A stretch of DNA of 64,000 bases from Antedon mediterranea (GCF_964355755.1 NC_092680.1:16841001-16905000); one strand, 5' to 3'. Positions 26,241 through 42,333 are shown, counted from the first letter of the stretch. Numbers and translations are program-made. The notes: generated by a model not told the origin, from the letters alone.

Positions 26241-26600
26241 GTGGAAATTAAAACTCAACCATATAGTGACCGAATGAAATTTATGAAACTGCCATCATTA
26301 GCATTTCGAAGAAAGAGGTCTTGCTGCTTACAGATTTTTAGAATGATACAAAAGTATGATAATGTTAATCCGGGTGTCTTTTTTGAATTAGTACCTTCTA
26401 CTGTAACTAGAGGCCACAATTTTAAAATTAAAAAAGTTCATAGTAAATCGAAACACAGACAGAAATTCTTTTCAATATCTGCAGTAAATGATTGGAATAG
26501 TTTGCCATATCATATAGTAAATGCATCCTCTATAAATAATTTTAAAACCCATCTTGAAACACACTGGAAAACCCACAACCTAAAGTTTGAGCCATTATAA
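26241..26600 (+). pseudogene. LINE (non-LTR retrotransposon) reverse-transcriptase C-terminal remnant
   Basis: A 119-codon open frame ends in a stop at 26598-26600. It has the shape of the end of a non-LTR retrotransposon polyprotein: LPSLAFRRKR, a GVFFELVPS segment, TRGHNFKIKK, FFSISAVNDWNSLPYHIVNA and a final FKTHLETHW. These match the thumb/C-terminal region common in CR1/Jockey/Rex-like elements. Endonuclease and catalytic RT domains are absent upstream, so this is a 5'-truncated dead copy. It is followed by about 70 bp of 3' sequence ending in tandem TCAAGGTAAA words (about 26649-26670), like a LINE 3' tail. Clade assignment is inference. Confidence 0.75.
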
Positions 26601-26648
26601 CCAAGATGTTCAAAGAGGGACTCACAAACCTTAACAGGTTTATAGTCT

Positions 26649-26672
26649 AAAGGTCAAGGTAAATCAAGGTAA
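26649..26672 (+). repeat. TCAAGGTAAA tandem tail of the LINE remnant
   Basis: Two to three copies of a 10-bp word (GGTCAAGGTAAATCAAGGTAAA) about 50-70 bp after the LINE stop codon. Short tandem 3' ends are typical of several non-LTR families. Confidence 0.6.
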
Positions 26673-26812
26673 ACTTATTTTATAAATGCTGTATGATTGG
26701 TCATAATTTTTCGACTCACTAGCGCCGGAAAAAAATCCCTTTTTTTAGGAGGCTAGAGGAGCTAGCTAGCTAGCTATGAATGTATTTCGATAAGAAAGAT
26801 ACTCGATCTTAC

Positions 26813-27641
26813 CAAGAATATATATCACAAGAATGAGTAATCCGCGATTTTCCCTGTAACAGTAATATTGTCCATGTGGTAGGGCGCCGCCATAAGTGTG
26901 GATGTATCTGGGATGTATACAACTTTTTGTGACGGTTTCACTAATCAAAGGCTGGACCACCGGTAGTATTTTCATGATAAAAATGTTATAAACTACATGC
27001 CAACATCATGTTAAATACTATTTGGATGTTTAATTGTTCGTTTTATGCAATTTATTTAGTAAAAACTGCCGTATAAACAGTTTGCTTTATCAACCGGGCG
27101 CTACGATAGCGTGACCGGGCGTGTTGGTGTTTACGCGTTTTCACGAACGATAGTTTAATAATATTCCTATATTTAACTTGTTTCTGGTAAAACAAATAAA
27201 TGTTAATGATATTTAACATTTTTTCCTATTAATAACATGTATTTTATACTAATTTATATCATAAAACAATACTTAATTTACCGGGCGTAGAGTAGTACAT
27301 GGCAATGGTAAAGAATAGGCCGTGCTGAGTAACGATTCGTTGATTTTTGGTGTTGCTGTGTTAGGCTTTTTTTGTGAACTAACTTAGCATGTTAGTAAAT
27401 AATTGTCTGTAAAAGTGAATGTACACTAGTTTGTTAATAAATACGTATTATAAAATAGTTTACAATTGCAAAATATATTATTATTCTATTTAATGTGACA
27501 TGTATAATATCTATTAAATCAAGTCTTATTTAGTATGTATACATCCGCCCTTATGAGGGCGGGCATCACTCTCTGGAGCTCTCTGTTACAAATTTCTCAT
27601 GCAAAAATCGCGGAATACTCATTCTTGTGATATATTCTTTG
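26813..27641. mobile_element. Inverted-repeat element (~830 bp) upstream of the TPR gene
   Basis: The left arm CAAGAATATATATCACAAGA ATGAGTAATCCGCGATTTT pairs with the right arm AAAAATCGCGGAATACTCATTCTTGTGATATATTCTTTG. (Arms at 26813-26853 and 27602-27641.) Inside are copies of ACCGGGCG (27094, 27113, 27281). No long ORF. (GCTA)n tracts lie at 26756-26776 and 27889-27912, outside the element. It covers much of the presumed promoter region of the TPR gene. Confidence 0.65.
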
Positions 27642-27711
27642 ATCTTACGAACAACAGCAGAGCGCAGCAAGTCAGTAGTGAAATAATTGGATACAAGTCA
27701 ACCAATTAATT

Positions 27712-30700
27712 ATGAATAATAAGGTTAATTTTTGGTAGTTGTAAAATGTTGTGGAATGGTACAAAAATGTTTCGTTCTTTTCAATCTAAACATAACAAAT
27801 GTACTAAAATAAAAACATAATGTACAGTGTTATCGCCTCTCTATATATATGCCTAGAGGCTAGGCTAGGCTTTTTAGGGCCTTCCTTGCTAGCTAGCTAG
27901 CTAGCTAGCTAGGAGAGGCCTAAAGAAGGGTAGGATGTAGTACCTGGGAGTAGTAGGGTCGTTTCGCTCCTTTTGCGAAATTGTACAACAGGCTATCTAT
28001 AGCAATATAAAAAAAGAGCGAAACGACCAACCTTAAATTAACAATTTCCTTTTTGTATTGTATTTGATTTTATTTTATTTAATATTATTGTTTTTATAAA
28101 TTTTTAATAGATTTCGCTGGTACCGTGGCCGTGTTATGCGCAATTTGAAATTGCGCAATGGTATTCCTTGCGCAATTTAAAAATGTGCAAGTCATCCATG
28201 CGGCAACGAGAGCATTGGGGCTTGCTTCTCTCAAAATTATTTAGGCTACAGTAGCTAGGTCCGCTGTTTGAAATTTTCTGCACAATTTGAACTGAGTATT
28301 CTGATTCAAATTGCGCAAGAAAATTCTTTCACAATTTCAATTTGTTCAAATCATTCAAAATATGCATAACTAACAGCCGTATTCACAAGTGAAATAAACC
28401 TCGCTTATGATTGGTGTAAATACTGCCACTAAATCCACCATTTTGTTTGGCATCATTTTGTTTTTTAACAATTTTATTTATAGGAAAAAGCTGAAGAAGA
28501 GAAGGAACTGGGAAATGAGTGTATGAAATCCCACAATCCCACAGAAGCTATTCTGCATTATACAACCGGCATTAAACTAGACAAAAAAGAGCACCGCCTC
28601 TATAGTAATCGCTGTTTTGCTTTCTTGCAAATTCAACAATTTTACCTTGCATTACAAGATGCTGAAACGGTCATAAAGCTTAACCCTGATTGGCCAAAAG
28701 TAAGTAAGTTATTTTTAGTGTTCAATAAAAATTGAGAGTCCTGAAGATTTGTGTATTTGTGAGGTTTTTTTGGCACTGAAATTATAATACAGTAAAATAG
28801 TGGAATATTATTATTATAAAAATATGGTTTTTTTATAGGGTTACTACAGAAAAGGTGAAGTTCAATTCTGCACAGAGAATTATGAGGAAGCAATTAGGTC
28901 TTATGAAGTGAGAAAATTGTATTTTTTATCAAGATAGGGTACTTATTTAGAACTATGAGTTCAACAAAGCCCTTAAAAGCATTATGATTCTTACTTTTAA
29001 AAACAAATAATTCCACTCTAAAGCTCTGTCTACACTATCAAACTAGTATAACAAAAACATTTTTGTGTCCAAACATGGTAGTGATGTGCCCAAATAGGGT
29101 AGTGATATGACATCATCATGTCCATATATTGGCACATCCCATTTTTTGTCACATACAGTTTTAGTATAGACAGAGCTTAAGAGAATCATCTACTATACAG
29201 GCTGATTTTAAATTTTAATTTAACATTTTTTCTGTACACTAATTATTTTAAGTATTGCAAAATACTTTCTTATTTAAGACTGGACTTGCATTAGACAATG
29301 CAAATGAAGGAATACAACAAGCTATTAACAAATCCAAGCAAAAGCTAGAAGAATATATCAAAGGTAAAATGTTATTTTAAAAGTTGTTTTAGCTAGAGCA
29401 CTTTTATGGATATATAAACTTTATAAAACAGTTTTATATTTTCATTCCAGAGAGGCTCTACAGATATAAGTTTGCTATACATAAAAATATTATATCATAT
29501 GTAAGGTAATATAGCTTGTGTACAGTAAGCCATAGCGTTCTTACACAAATGTGCCACAGCCAGCAGTATGGCAATGTCATACTTTATTATACAGTATTTT
29601 TATATTAACAGCAAAGCGGCGACTGCCTTGGATGGGCCTAGCTTTTGGTGTGCTTGTTGGTATTACACTTATTCTTGCTGATCACTTTGTTGCAGAAAAT
29701 CCAATGTTAGAGGTAAAAGCATTTTTATCTTATCCACTGTATTATGTTACTGTATTATTATACAAGGGTAATATGAATTGGTTATAGTCTTTGTATTGGG
29801 GAAGGAGGATCGCTACTTTTGTTTCTGTAGTTCCAACCACATATTCTTTTTTCACTGGGCAGCTACAAAGAGATTTATTTCTGAATCATAGCACATACTA
29901 AATATATCAAGGCCTAGGTAATACATCATAGCTGTATGTTACCCCTTTCGCACCAAAACTCTGCAGTGATCTCCGGAGGCACGCCAGGGTTTTTGACCAT
30001 TCAAAACGTTGAGAAACTCTGAAGAGACCAATTCACACCAACCTAAACACAGCGCTTTTTTAAATAAAATCGTAAATATCGCCCTCTAATTTGTTTGTTT
30101 ACATAGCGAAGATCAATAGAATAGTTTTAATTGATATTTTTATTCTAATCATTATTTTCTCAGTCTCAGAAGTCATATACTGCTTTATTTATACAGTACT
30201 ACTTATTGTTATTTAGACCCGCTATATATTTTGTACAAATATTTTTTTTAAAATGTAACTAAAGCAATGATTGATCATGTGAGGATGTCCTTTCAGAGAG
30301 TCAACTCCAGAGAATGTTCAGCTGTTCAACCCCGGTGTTTTGAACTCCGTAATTATTTGATTATACCTTTCACATCAAAACACCAGGCTGTCAAATCCGG
30401 GATGTCTCCGGAGTTTTGCTTTTGGTGTGAAAGTTAACTTTTCTTGTACCTTCCTAGAAAAATATGCACCTAACCATGGTGAGGTGTGAACTCATCATCA
30501 ACAGCACATTTACAAACCTTCATACACTGTGGGTCAATAACCAATGATATTACTATTACTTATTTAGTCTATGGTTTTAAGATGTCTAGTTGTATCTGTA
30601 TTTGCGTCTCTTGGTCTGCTAGCTACATGGCTGTACAGCTACATGTTACAACTGCAACGGTCATCACTACTTGACCCTCCAGCTGATTTAGGATTTGGTA

Positions 30701-31218
30701 AGACATTTTAAATCCCTTAATCTTGAATTTTCACCAATGCTAAGAGGTTAACACTTTATAGTATGTGATCCAATATTCAGGCCAATATTTATCAAAGTAA
30801 AATTATAATACTGTAGTTCATACAGTATTGCATTGTACTTTTAAAATGTATAGATTCCAGGTATGTAATAAAAAAAATTCCCATTTAAAATATTTTGCCT
30901 TCACTGGAACCAATAAACCTTAACAGCCTAACATTCAAACTCTCTTTTTCTGTTTTCTTTTTAACATAATTTTAAATTGTTGTATTATAATGTATTTCAG
31001 AAGAACAACTGCTAGGCCTAGGCTGCTATAGAAAAGATGGACATTCAATTGAGTCTCCAATTAGAAATAAAGTGTTACTTTAATAATAATATGTATATTT
31101 GTTTGATCTAGGATCTACTGAACCTAAATGTAATGGTACTACAGAAAAAACAAAAAATAGTAAAAAGAGCCCATCCGCTGAAAGAAGACGAAGTCAGAGA
31201 AAGTGTACAAAGACTTGA
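27712..31218 (+). CDS. TPR (dicarboxylate-clamp) protein with two C-terminal membrane segments
   Basis: Six exons are well supported and phase-consistent: 28484-28699, 28839-28907, 29279-29363, 29612-29712, 30568-30697, 31112-31218 (stop TGA). A preceding exon must carry the start. The best candidate is ATGAATAATAAG at 27712-27723 before a GTTAAT donor, but this is weak. Total about 240 aa. Residues ~9-110 form three TPR units. The five residues that clamp the EEVD tail of Hsp70/Hsp90 in HOP are all present: K and N in KELGN, N in YSNR, and K and R in PDWPKGYYRK. After a short helix come two hydrophobic stretches, WMGLAFGVLVGITLILADHF and a second in the 30568 exon (LVVSVFASLGLLATWLYSYM), then a basic tail ending RRRSQRKCTKT. 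Likely a membrane-anchored chaperone docking protein facing the cytosol. I do not recognise a named orthologue. AATAAA at 31422 fits its 3' end. Confidence 0.78.
27889..27912. repeat. (GCTA)n microsatellite
   Basis: About six perfect GCTA units. A shorter run is at 26756-26776. Confidence 0.9.
27958..28028. mobile_element. Small foldback element, GGTCGTTTCGCTC
   Basis: GGTCGTTTCGCTC (27958) and GAGCGAAACGACC (ending 28028) are perfect inverted repeats 45 bases apart. It could form a hairpin; probably a miniature transposon remnant. It sits in the TPR gene's first intron if the 27712 start is right. Confidence 0.6.
28137..28350. repeat. Cluster of TTGCGCAATTT words
   Basis: TGCGCAATTTGAAATTGCGCA at 28137-28157 is a near-perfect palindrome, followed by related TTGCGCAATTT, GCACAATTTGAA, TTCAAATTGCGCAA and CACAATTTCAA words. 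Function unknown; intronic or upstream of the TPR coding exons. Confidence 0.55.
29019..29179. mobile_element. MITE family A, copy 4 (TPR gene intron)
   Basis: TAAAGCTCTGTCTACACTAT at the left and GTATAGACAGAGCTTA at the right. The interior has an extra GTAGTGATGTGCCCAAATAG segment, making this one of the longest copies at about 160 bp. Confidence 0.85.
29943..30433. mobile_element. Inverted-repeat element with CCTTTCGCACCAAAAC termini (~490 bp)
   Basis: Left CCTTTCGCACCAAAACTCTG and CTCCGGAGGC pair with right CTCCGGAGTTTTGC and TTTTGGTGTGAAAG. An inner pair, TTCACACCAA (30028) and CACACCAAAA-like words near 30369, is weaker. Non-coding, in the TPR gene intron between 29712 and 30568. Confidence 0.65.
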
Positions 31219-31421
31219 GGTAGTCATGATATTGCCAAATTTGAGTTCCATTGTTCAAGACAGCAGTTGCCTCCTTTACATTCAAAACTTCTTCTTAGAC
31301 TGACTAGGTTCAGGATTTGTTAAACATGGTAGCATAATAATATTAATAGTCTGTCAAAACGGGGAGAGCACACACACATTTAGCGCTACCCCCCTATCAC
31401 GTTTCTGTATTTTTATCTTGG

Positions 31422-31427
31422 AATAAA
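31422..31427 (+). terminator. Poly(A) signal AATAAA, TPR gene
   Basis: AATAAA lies about 200 bases after the TPR stop codon, in sense orientation, followed by T-rich sequence. It is the first canonical hexamer after the stop. Confidence 0.5.
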
Positions 31428-31579
31428 CCTTGTATTTATTAATTAATTTTTTATGTTTTTTGAAATTATTTATTGGAAATGGAAGAAATATACAACAGTA
31501 ACAGTATTTGTTACGCTAGTCAAGTTTTAGGTTTTGAAAAAGAATTATAGTTAAAAATGTTGTTATTGTACAACCCTCT

Positions 31580-32215
31580 TAAGCTTGTTTTCCTGTCGAC
31601 GTTAAGTTGCGTTGAGTTGACATATTCAACGATTTAACAGGAAAAGGGGGTAAAATCGTTAAAATCTTAAATCGTTAAAGTTGAACTCGGTTCAACTTTA
31701 ACGATTACGATCGTTACGACTGACCAATCAAATGGTCCACAAATTACGTCATTGCAGTTTGTGAAAAAATAGGTATGCGCTGACAATTCTTGAATGTTTA
31801 CAACGCGACGATGTTTTTCACCTTTTTTGTACACTTTTAAGGTCTGATATTAAAAAAAACAAGTGTAAGTTAAATTAAATTATAATATTAAACCAATTAA
31901 ATTTAATGTTTGTCTTTAGTGTAAGCCTAGATTAAGATATCAACGAAAGTATGTCCTAGGCTGGGTTTGAGCATCAAAACCCGTAACTTTTTCAATTTTC
32001 ACGCGGTCCCGGCTGCGCGTGGCCGGCCTTAGTTTTGCAACACTTCACGTCCGCGTGTCCTAGCAACGCTCTAGAGAACCAAGAAACTATGAACGATCGC
32101 GTAAAAATGTGTAAATATTCGTGGTCCGACTCGATCATCGTCATCGCTATTTTATTTTCAACTTTAACGATTTTAAACTCAACGTATTTCAACGTCGACA
32201 GGAAAACAGGCTTTA
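31580..32215. mobile_element. Inverted-repeat element with AAGCTTGTTTTCCTGTCGACG terminus (~636 bp)
   Basis: Left terminus GTTTTCCTGTCGACGTTAAG; right terminus CAACGTCGACAGGAAAAC AGGCTTTA. Inner inverted words include GTTGAACTCGGTTCAAC (itself a palindrome) and CAACTTTAACGATT. A half-copy of its left end lies at 49676-49810 in the opposite orientation. It sits in the convergent spacer between the TPR gene and ARL14EP. Confidence 0.75.
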
Positions 32216-33198
32216 TGGAGAGAATAACAACGTATTCCTTTTCCTAACTTTACTAGTGTTTATTTGGCATGCAAATATTTATACAATTTGAACGATGTTT
32301 CCAGAGCTGAACACACCATTCCATAGTGACTGATTTTTTCTGTATTTTTAACTCAGAAATATTTTATATGCTTAATTCTATTATTAAATTAGACTTAAGT
32401 ACAACATTATTCAGGATTAACAGTTAACATTTTGGGGGAAAATGGCAAAAGGCCTTCTACTTTCTAGGAGTTTTATTATATAATCTATATTGTTTTGATA
32501 ACACATGACCACAGTGCTGATTTTGCCATTTTTCCTCTTTAAGGCAATTTAAATATATTTTGCATTTTTAGAAAATTTATCAATTTTCAGTGGTACTGAT
32601 AAAAACGATATGTGCAATTATTTAGTAGGCTAAAAAACATTTCATATAATATTGAATAGTTGGGAAGAAACAATTCCTTAAAATACATGTTTGTATTTAT
32701 CAAATAATAATCTGATCTGTTCTCTGTTTTAACATTTTTATTTTCATCATATTTACAGTATTGACAATAATGTTTCCTCATTATATTCCATGAATTATAA
32801 ATAAATAAAATAGTCAACGTTATAAACAAAGCTACACTTTGTATAAACGTTTCAAGCACCGTAATTGTTTCATAATATTTACAGTATTAAAAAATGATTT
32901 CTTATTATTCCATGAATTATAAAAAAATAATATAAAACATACAGTTACTATTGTAAAAGTTTTAAGTACCATTGTTTAAAGTATGTTAATGGTGTTACTG
33001 AATTAGTATCCGTTAATATTTAAGTAATGTTGACAATGGACATCCTTTTATGAAAAATAAAGAACAAATTGTTTAAAAAAACAAAGCAGTATTTTTGTAA
33101 CGTTGTCTTTAGAATAGATTGAATTTTTATCAAAAATGTCTGAACTCATGTTGGGAAAATCTGTTACTTTTGCTAAAACCATCAATCACTTACATAAC
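32216..33198. other. Intergenic spacer, no gene seen
   Basis: AT-rich sequence between the 3' ends of the TPR gene and ARL14EP. A loose tandem duplication is visible around 32750-32960 (ATTTACAGTATT and TATTCCATGAATTATAAA, each twice). Nothing coding can be supported. Confidence 0.5.
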
Positions 33199-33312
33199 AG
33201 GACTGGTGGTCTAGTGGTTTAGGTGCTCATCGTCCAAGGTAAAAGCGATGACATGTTCAAATCCTGCCTGGATTGTTATCATACAGAAGTTGCCATCAAA
33301 CCCTATCATCAA
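33199..33312 (+). mobile_element. tRNA-derived SINE head
   Basis: GACTGGTGGTCTAGTGGTTT AGGTGCTC is a good pol III A-box region, followed about 35 bases later by ATGTTCAAATCCTGCCTGG, a B box. Spacing fits a tRNA-derived promoter. The acceptor-stem ends do not pair convincingly, so this is a SINE rather than a functional tRNA gene. Confidence 0.6.
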
Positions 33313-33423
33313 AATGAAATTAATTTGTTATACTTATGTATTGATTAACTAATAAAATAACTGGAATTAATTAATAATTAATTTATCAAGTTATTGGATT
33401 ATTGATATTTTTTTTATTCAGAC

Positions 33424-33545
33424 TAAACCTCTGTCTACACTATCAAACGTGACAAAAAAAATGTGATGTGCCCATACAGTATATGGACATGATGTCATAT
33501 CACACTTTTTTGTTCAAACTGGTTTGATAGTTAAGACAGAACTTA
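33424..33545. mobile_element. MITE family A, copy 5
   Basis: TAAACCTCTGTCTACACTAT at the left; GGTTTGATAGTTAAGACAGA ACTTA at the right. GATGTGCCCATACAGTATATGG in the middle is the family's central inverted segment. Downstream of ARL14EP. Confidence 0.8.
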
Positions 33546-33868
33546 ATATACTTATTAGAATTTTGCCACGTTTCTGAGTCCTATCACTTATTATGAGGCT
33601 TGCCAATGGGTAGACTTCAGAAAAAAACAAATAAAATTTTACCTTTGAAGAGCACTATGGCAACAAATTCAAATTGACTTTTTTCTGCTGTACATGCCAT
33701 GTAGATCCAACTAAAGTTAACCATTAATTTGGTTTAGGTTTAAAATAAATAAGCATTTTTAAAATAATATTAAAATATTCACAACAATTTGTTCGTGTCC
33801 AGTTTAAAAAAATATTTTGAAGTCCACATTGTTTAAAAAGAAGCAATTGATGTGTGTAATGTAAGCCG

Positions 33869-36001
33869 TCATCTTTTGAATTTATGAACTGTGCCTAATC
33901 CCTCTACTTCCACCTGTTCATACAACCATTTACGGTTACAGCGACATTCTCCGCCACATTTTGTGGACTGGCATGAGGGACACGGGTAATGGCATCCAGG
34001 ACACTTTTGATCCAGACAATCGCAAAGATTTCTACCCGAATCCTGTAGTAAGCCATGTTCGTTGTATACAATTTTTTTCTTTGCCCTACAAAAAATGAGT
34101 AAATAATCAAATACTGTAGAGCTGCCCCTATTTGGAAGACATCTTGAATTATCATTGTTCAAATAAATATTATTATTAAGCGATGACAAACAATATGCTG
34201 GGCAGGAAAGTGAAACGAACAGAAAAAACATGGCGCGGAAAGCATATTTTTGGAGGACAAGTTACTTAAAAATTTGTAACTCCTTAATGGACAGTCGTAT
34301 GGACAAAATTTTTACTTTAATGTTCTTAAAATGTTAGTAAGTAAGTAACTGTGTGATTGAAAAAAATGTTTTTCACCGCTTAAAATCCACCCAAAAAGTG
34401 TATAAGCATAGGCGCAAACAATTTTATATTTTTAGCAGCGAAAACAGTTTTTCTAATTGTCTTCAATCATACAGTGATATATGTAGGCTAATCTTTTAAG
34501 AACATTTTACAATAATTTTTTAATTAACATGGTGCCCGGAAATCCCCTGAAAACGTTAAGTTATTTCTGTTGGTTTACGCTTCTCTGCACACCATTGTTT
34601 GTCATCGATCGAAGATGTCTTCTGTTTTGTAAAAAGGTGTATAGCCCACTTTTTATGGTGGAACGTTAGGCTCTTCCTCGGAAAAAAAGTGCAAGGTTGT
34701 AGATCTGTACTCACTTTCCTATAGCTGCAGATGTTCTCATTACTTTTCTCATCTCACGATTACTTTTATTCGGGTCAAAAACCTCTTTTGGTCCAGGATT
34801 ACGAAATTGTAAACTTTTTATGAGTTTTGTTGCTGCCGGAGTTTTTATCTGGAATAAATACGCATATTATAATTTAAAGATGTATTGACCCTTGAAACAC
34901 AAAAAAAGAAGGTCAAAATATTCTAAATTGAAATTGGCCATATCAAAATAATATTAAATTTATTCACTTTTAAGTCGAAAATTCGAGCCAAATACAAAAC
35001 AAAAAGTTTACATAATTAACAGGTAAATTAATTTGATTACATTTCATCTGGAAAATCATTGCGAGCAAAATTGAACAAAGATTTCAAACCAAGAGTATGC
35101 ATTATGCATGATGCTAATTAGGATTGTTTACAACTGGTCACGGTTGAGAAGGTGTTTTCACACAGATCGCGAGGACATTTTATGATTATGCATACAGAGT
35201 AGCCAAACAAGCGCGTTGCATTATGAGATATGTTTTGATCGAAAACTTTGACTAGAATAGAAGTCAAAGTTATTTTTCGAACACAAAAACGTCTGTATTT
35301 CAGTTAAATAATCTTTTTTTCCGACTAATTTAAAGTTAAATACTATTATGATACTTCAAAATGACCCACTCTTTTTCGAAATCTTTTTTTTTTTTTTTTT
35401 AGAATTAGGCCTAGGCCTAGTCAAAGGGACAATACATCTTTAATCTAAAATATCAACAAATAAGTGATGACAAGAACAATATTTCACAAGATGAATGAGG
35501 AAAGTACCCAGCAGACCCAGGTCCAGGAGATCTTATTTATTTTTTATTTTTAATATGTTTTACTGTATTTGTGCTCAATTTGAAATTTTGCTCTTGTACA
35601 ACAAAATCCTTGCCAAATTATAATTGGCGCACAAATGGTTAAATCGCACATCATAATAATAATAACACCGATATATTCTCCATCATCAATAATACCACTC
35701 GAGGTCTAGGCTGACCCAAAACTGTACAATACCTAAAAATACCGCCTGAAAAGTGGCCTCCTTTCCGCGGACTGGCTTGCGACGAGAAGGTCACATTTTT
35801 AAAGTTAGGCCTACAAACATTATTTAAATAACAAACCAAAACAAATAATCATAAAAGTCAACAAACCTCATCCTCCTGACTTTCATTACTACTAATTGAG
35901 ACCGTTTCGATAGATTTACATACACTTTCAGTTTCTACATCACCTACAGAACTAGATTTTTTTTTTGCACGCAACTTTTGTTTTCCCGAGGAAGCTGCCA
36001 T
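33869..36001 (-). CDS. ARL14EP: ARL14 effector protein-like, cysteine-rich C-terminal domain protein
   Basis: Three minus-strand exons, phase-consistent: 36001-35867, 34848-34715, 34085-33869 (stop TGA). Predicted length 161 aa, starting [15 protein letters not shown]. The diagnostic part is the C-terminal cysteine cluster, [19 protein letters not shown] then [20 protein letters not shown], which matches the ARL14EP/ARL14EPL family, and the preceding [20 protein letters not shown] segment also fits. Human ARL14EP is about 260 aa and ARL14EPL about 150, so in size this is closer to the EPL form; it may represent the unduplicated ancestor. In mammals ARL14EP links ARL14 on MHC-II vesicles to myosin 1E and is also found with chromatin complexes; its role in invertebrates is not established. 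The ATG lies 272 bp from the divergent ATP5F1A start. The symbol is a family assignment. Confidence 0.88.
34242..34645. mobile_element. Inverted-repeat element, relative of the 56128-56495 segment (ARL14EP intron)
   Basis: Shares with 56128-56495, in order: GGACAGTCGTATGGACAAAA, TGTGTGATTGAAAAAAA, TATAAGCATAGGCGC, TGGTGCCCGGAAATCCCCTG, AAAACG with TTATTTCTGTTGGTTTACGC, and CATTGTTTGTCATCGATCG. The copies confirm each other as one dispersed family. It lies between ARL14EP exons 2 and 3. Confidence 0.7.
34874..35443 (+). mobile_element. Dispersed repeat, AAGATGTATTGTCCC family (copy 4, long)
   Basis: TTTAAAGATGTATTGACCC at the left; GGGACAATACATCTTTAA at the right, a clear inverted pair. At about 570 bp it is longer than the other copies and contains extra unique sequence, a T-run at 35383-35400 and GGCCTAGGCCTAG. 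In the ARL14EP intron between exons 1 and 2. Confidence 0.7.
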
Positions 36002-36273
36002 TTTGTTGACATATGGCCCTTCTTGTCAAAGATTGATTGATTTAAAACAAAAAAATCTAAATAAATTCTAGATTTACAAAAAATACAATTTAATAAATAT
36101 ATCAATAGGTTTTTAATTTACTTTTAAAAATATTTTTGCGTAATACAATTAAATTCTAATTTCTAAATTAATAAGTTCTGACTATTTCTGTGTTTCGGGT
36201 TTCATTTTAATATTTCAGGGGTTTTCTACCGGTAACCGGCCATTTTCCTCCAAATCTTCAATCAATTGTGAAA
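36002..36273. promoter_or_regulatory. Shared bidirectional promoter, ARL14EP and ATP5F1A
   Basis: Only 272 bp separate the two divergent start codons, and this must hold both 5' UTRs and promoters. No TATA box is well placed for either. AAAATGGC, the core of a YY1 site, occurs at the ARL14EP start (CAAAATGGCAGC, minus strand) and again as GGCCATTTTCC at 36238-36248. YY1 sites near the start are common in mammalian mitochondrial-gene promoters; applying that here is inference. Confidence 0.65.
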
Positions 36274-41880
<5,607 letters not shown>

Positions 41881-41886
41881 TGTAAT

Positions 41887-41892
41887 AATAAA
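41887..41892 (+). terminator. First AATAAA after the ATP5F1A stop
   Basis: AATAAA lies only 7 bases after the stop codon. Use would give an extremely short 3' UTR, so the second AATAAA at 42195-42200 is the more likely signal. Confidence 0.3.
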
Positions 41893-42194
41893 GATTAAAT
41901 TTAGTAGGAATGTTATATTACCAGTTGATCTGACCGCCAGAGTAAAATTTTAGTAGGCCTAAAGAACCGGCTGGACTTAATAACTTAAAAAGAAGTATAT
42001 CAGAAATGTTAAAACTTTTTTAAATACACACGACAATGTTGTACCCTGTACCATCTTATCTATATATATAAAATGTTAAAATTAAATTTAATTGTTATTG
42101 CTGTGTTGGAATAATAATGTCACTTTAAATATTCCATAATAATATTAAAATGTAATACTGGTCACACAGATGACGATACAACTCTTTAATTTGC

Positions 42195-42200
42195 AATAAA
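42195..42200 (+). terminator. Poly(A) signal AATAAA, ATP5F1A
   Basis: AATAAA about 315 bases after the stop, followed by a T/G-rich stretch (TTTTGTTTGTGTTCCGTTTG), the expected downstream element. Confidence 0.6.
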
Positions 42201-42333
42201 GAAATTGTGATGATAAATTATTTTGTTTGTGTTCCGTTTGTACACGTGTTCATAGTGGTGCATCACATATTCTATTTAAACCTGGATAAGCTACTGTTCC
42301 TACTAAGTGAAAGCAAATTGGCAGCAGTAATTG

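Noticed and set aside
26241..26600. Host gene of 119 codons
   Set aside because: The motif order matches the C-terminus of LINE reverse transcriptases and lies next to a LINE-like tandem tail.
33199..33275. Functional tRNA gene
   Set aside because: A and B boxes are present but the acceptor and anticodon stems do not fold convincingly; better read as a SINE head.
34242..34645. Regulatory RNA structure in the ARL14EP intron
   Set aside because: The same sequence occurs at 56128-56495 inside a transposon, so a mobile element is the simpler explanation.
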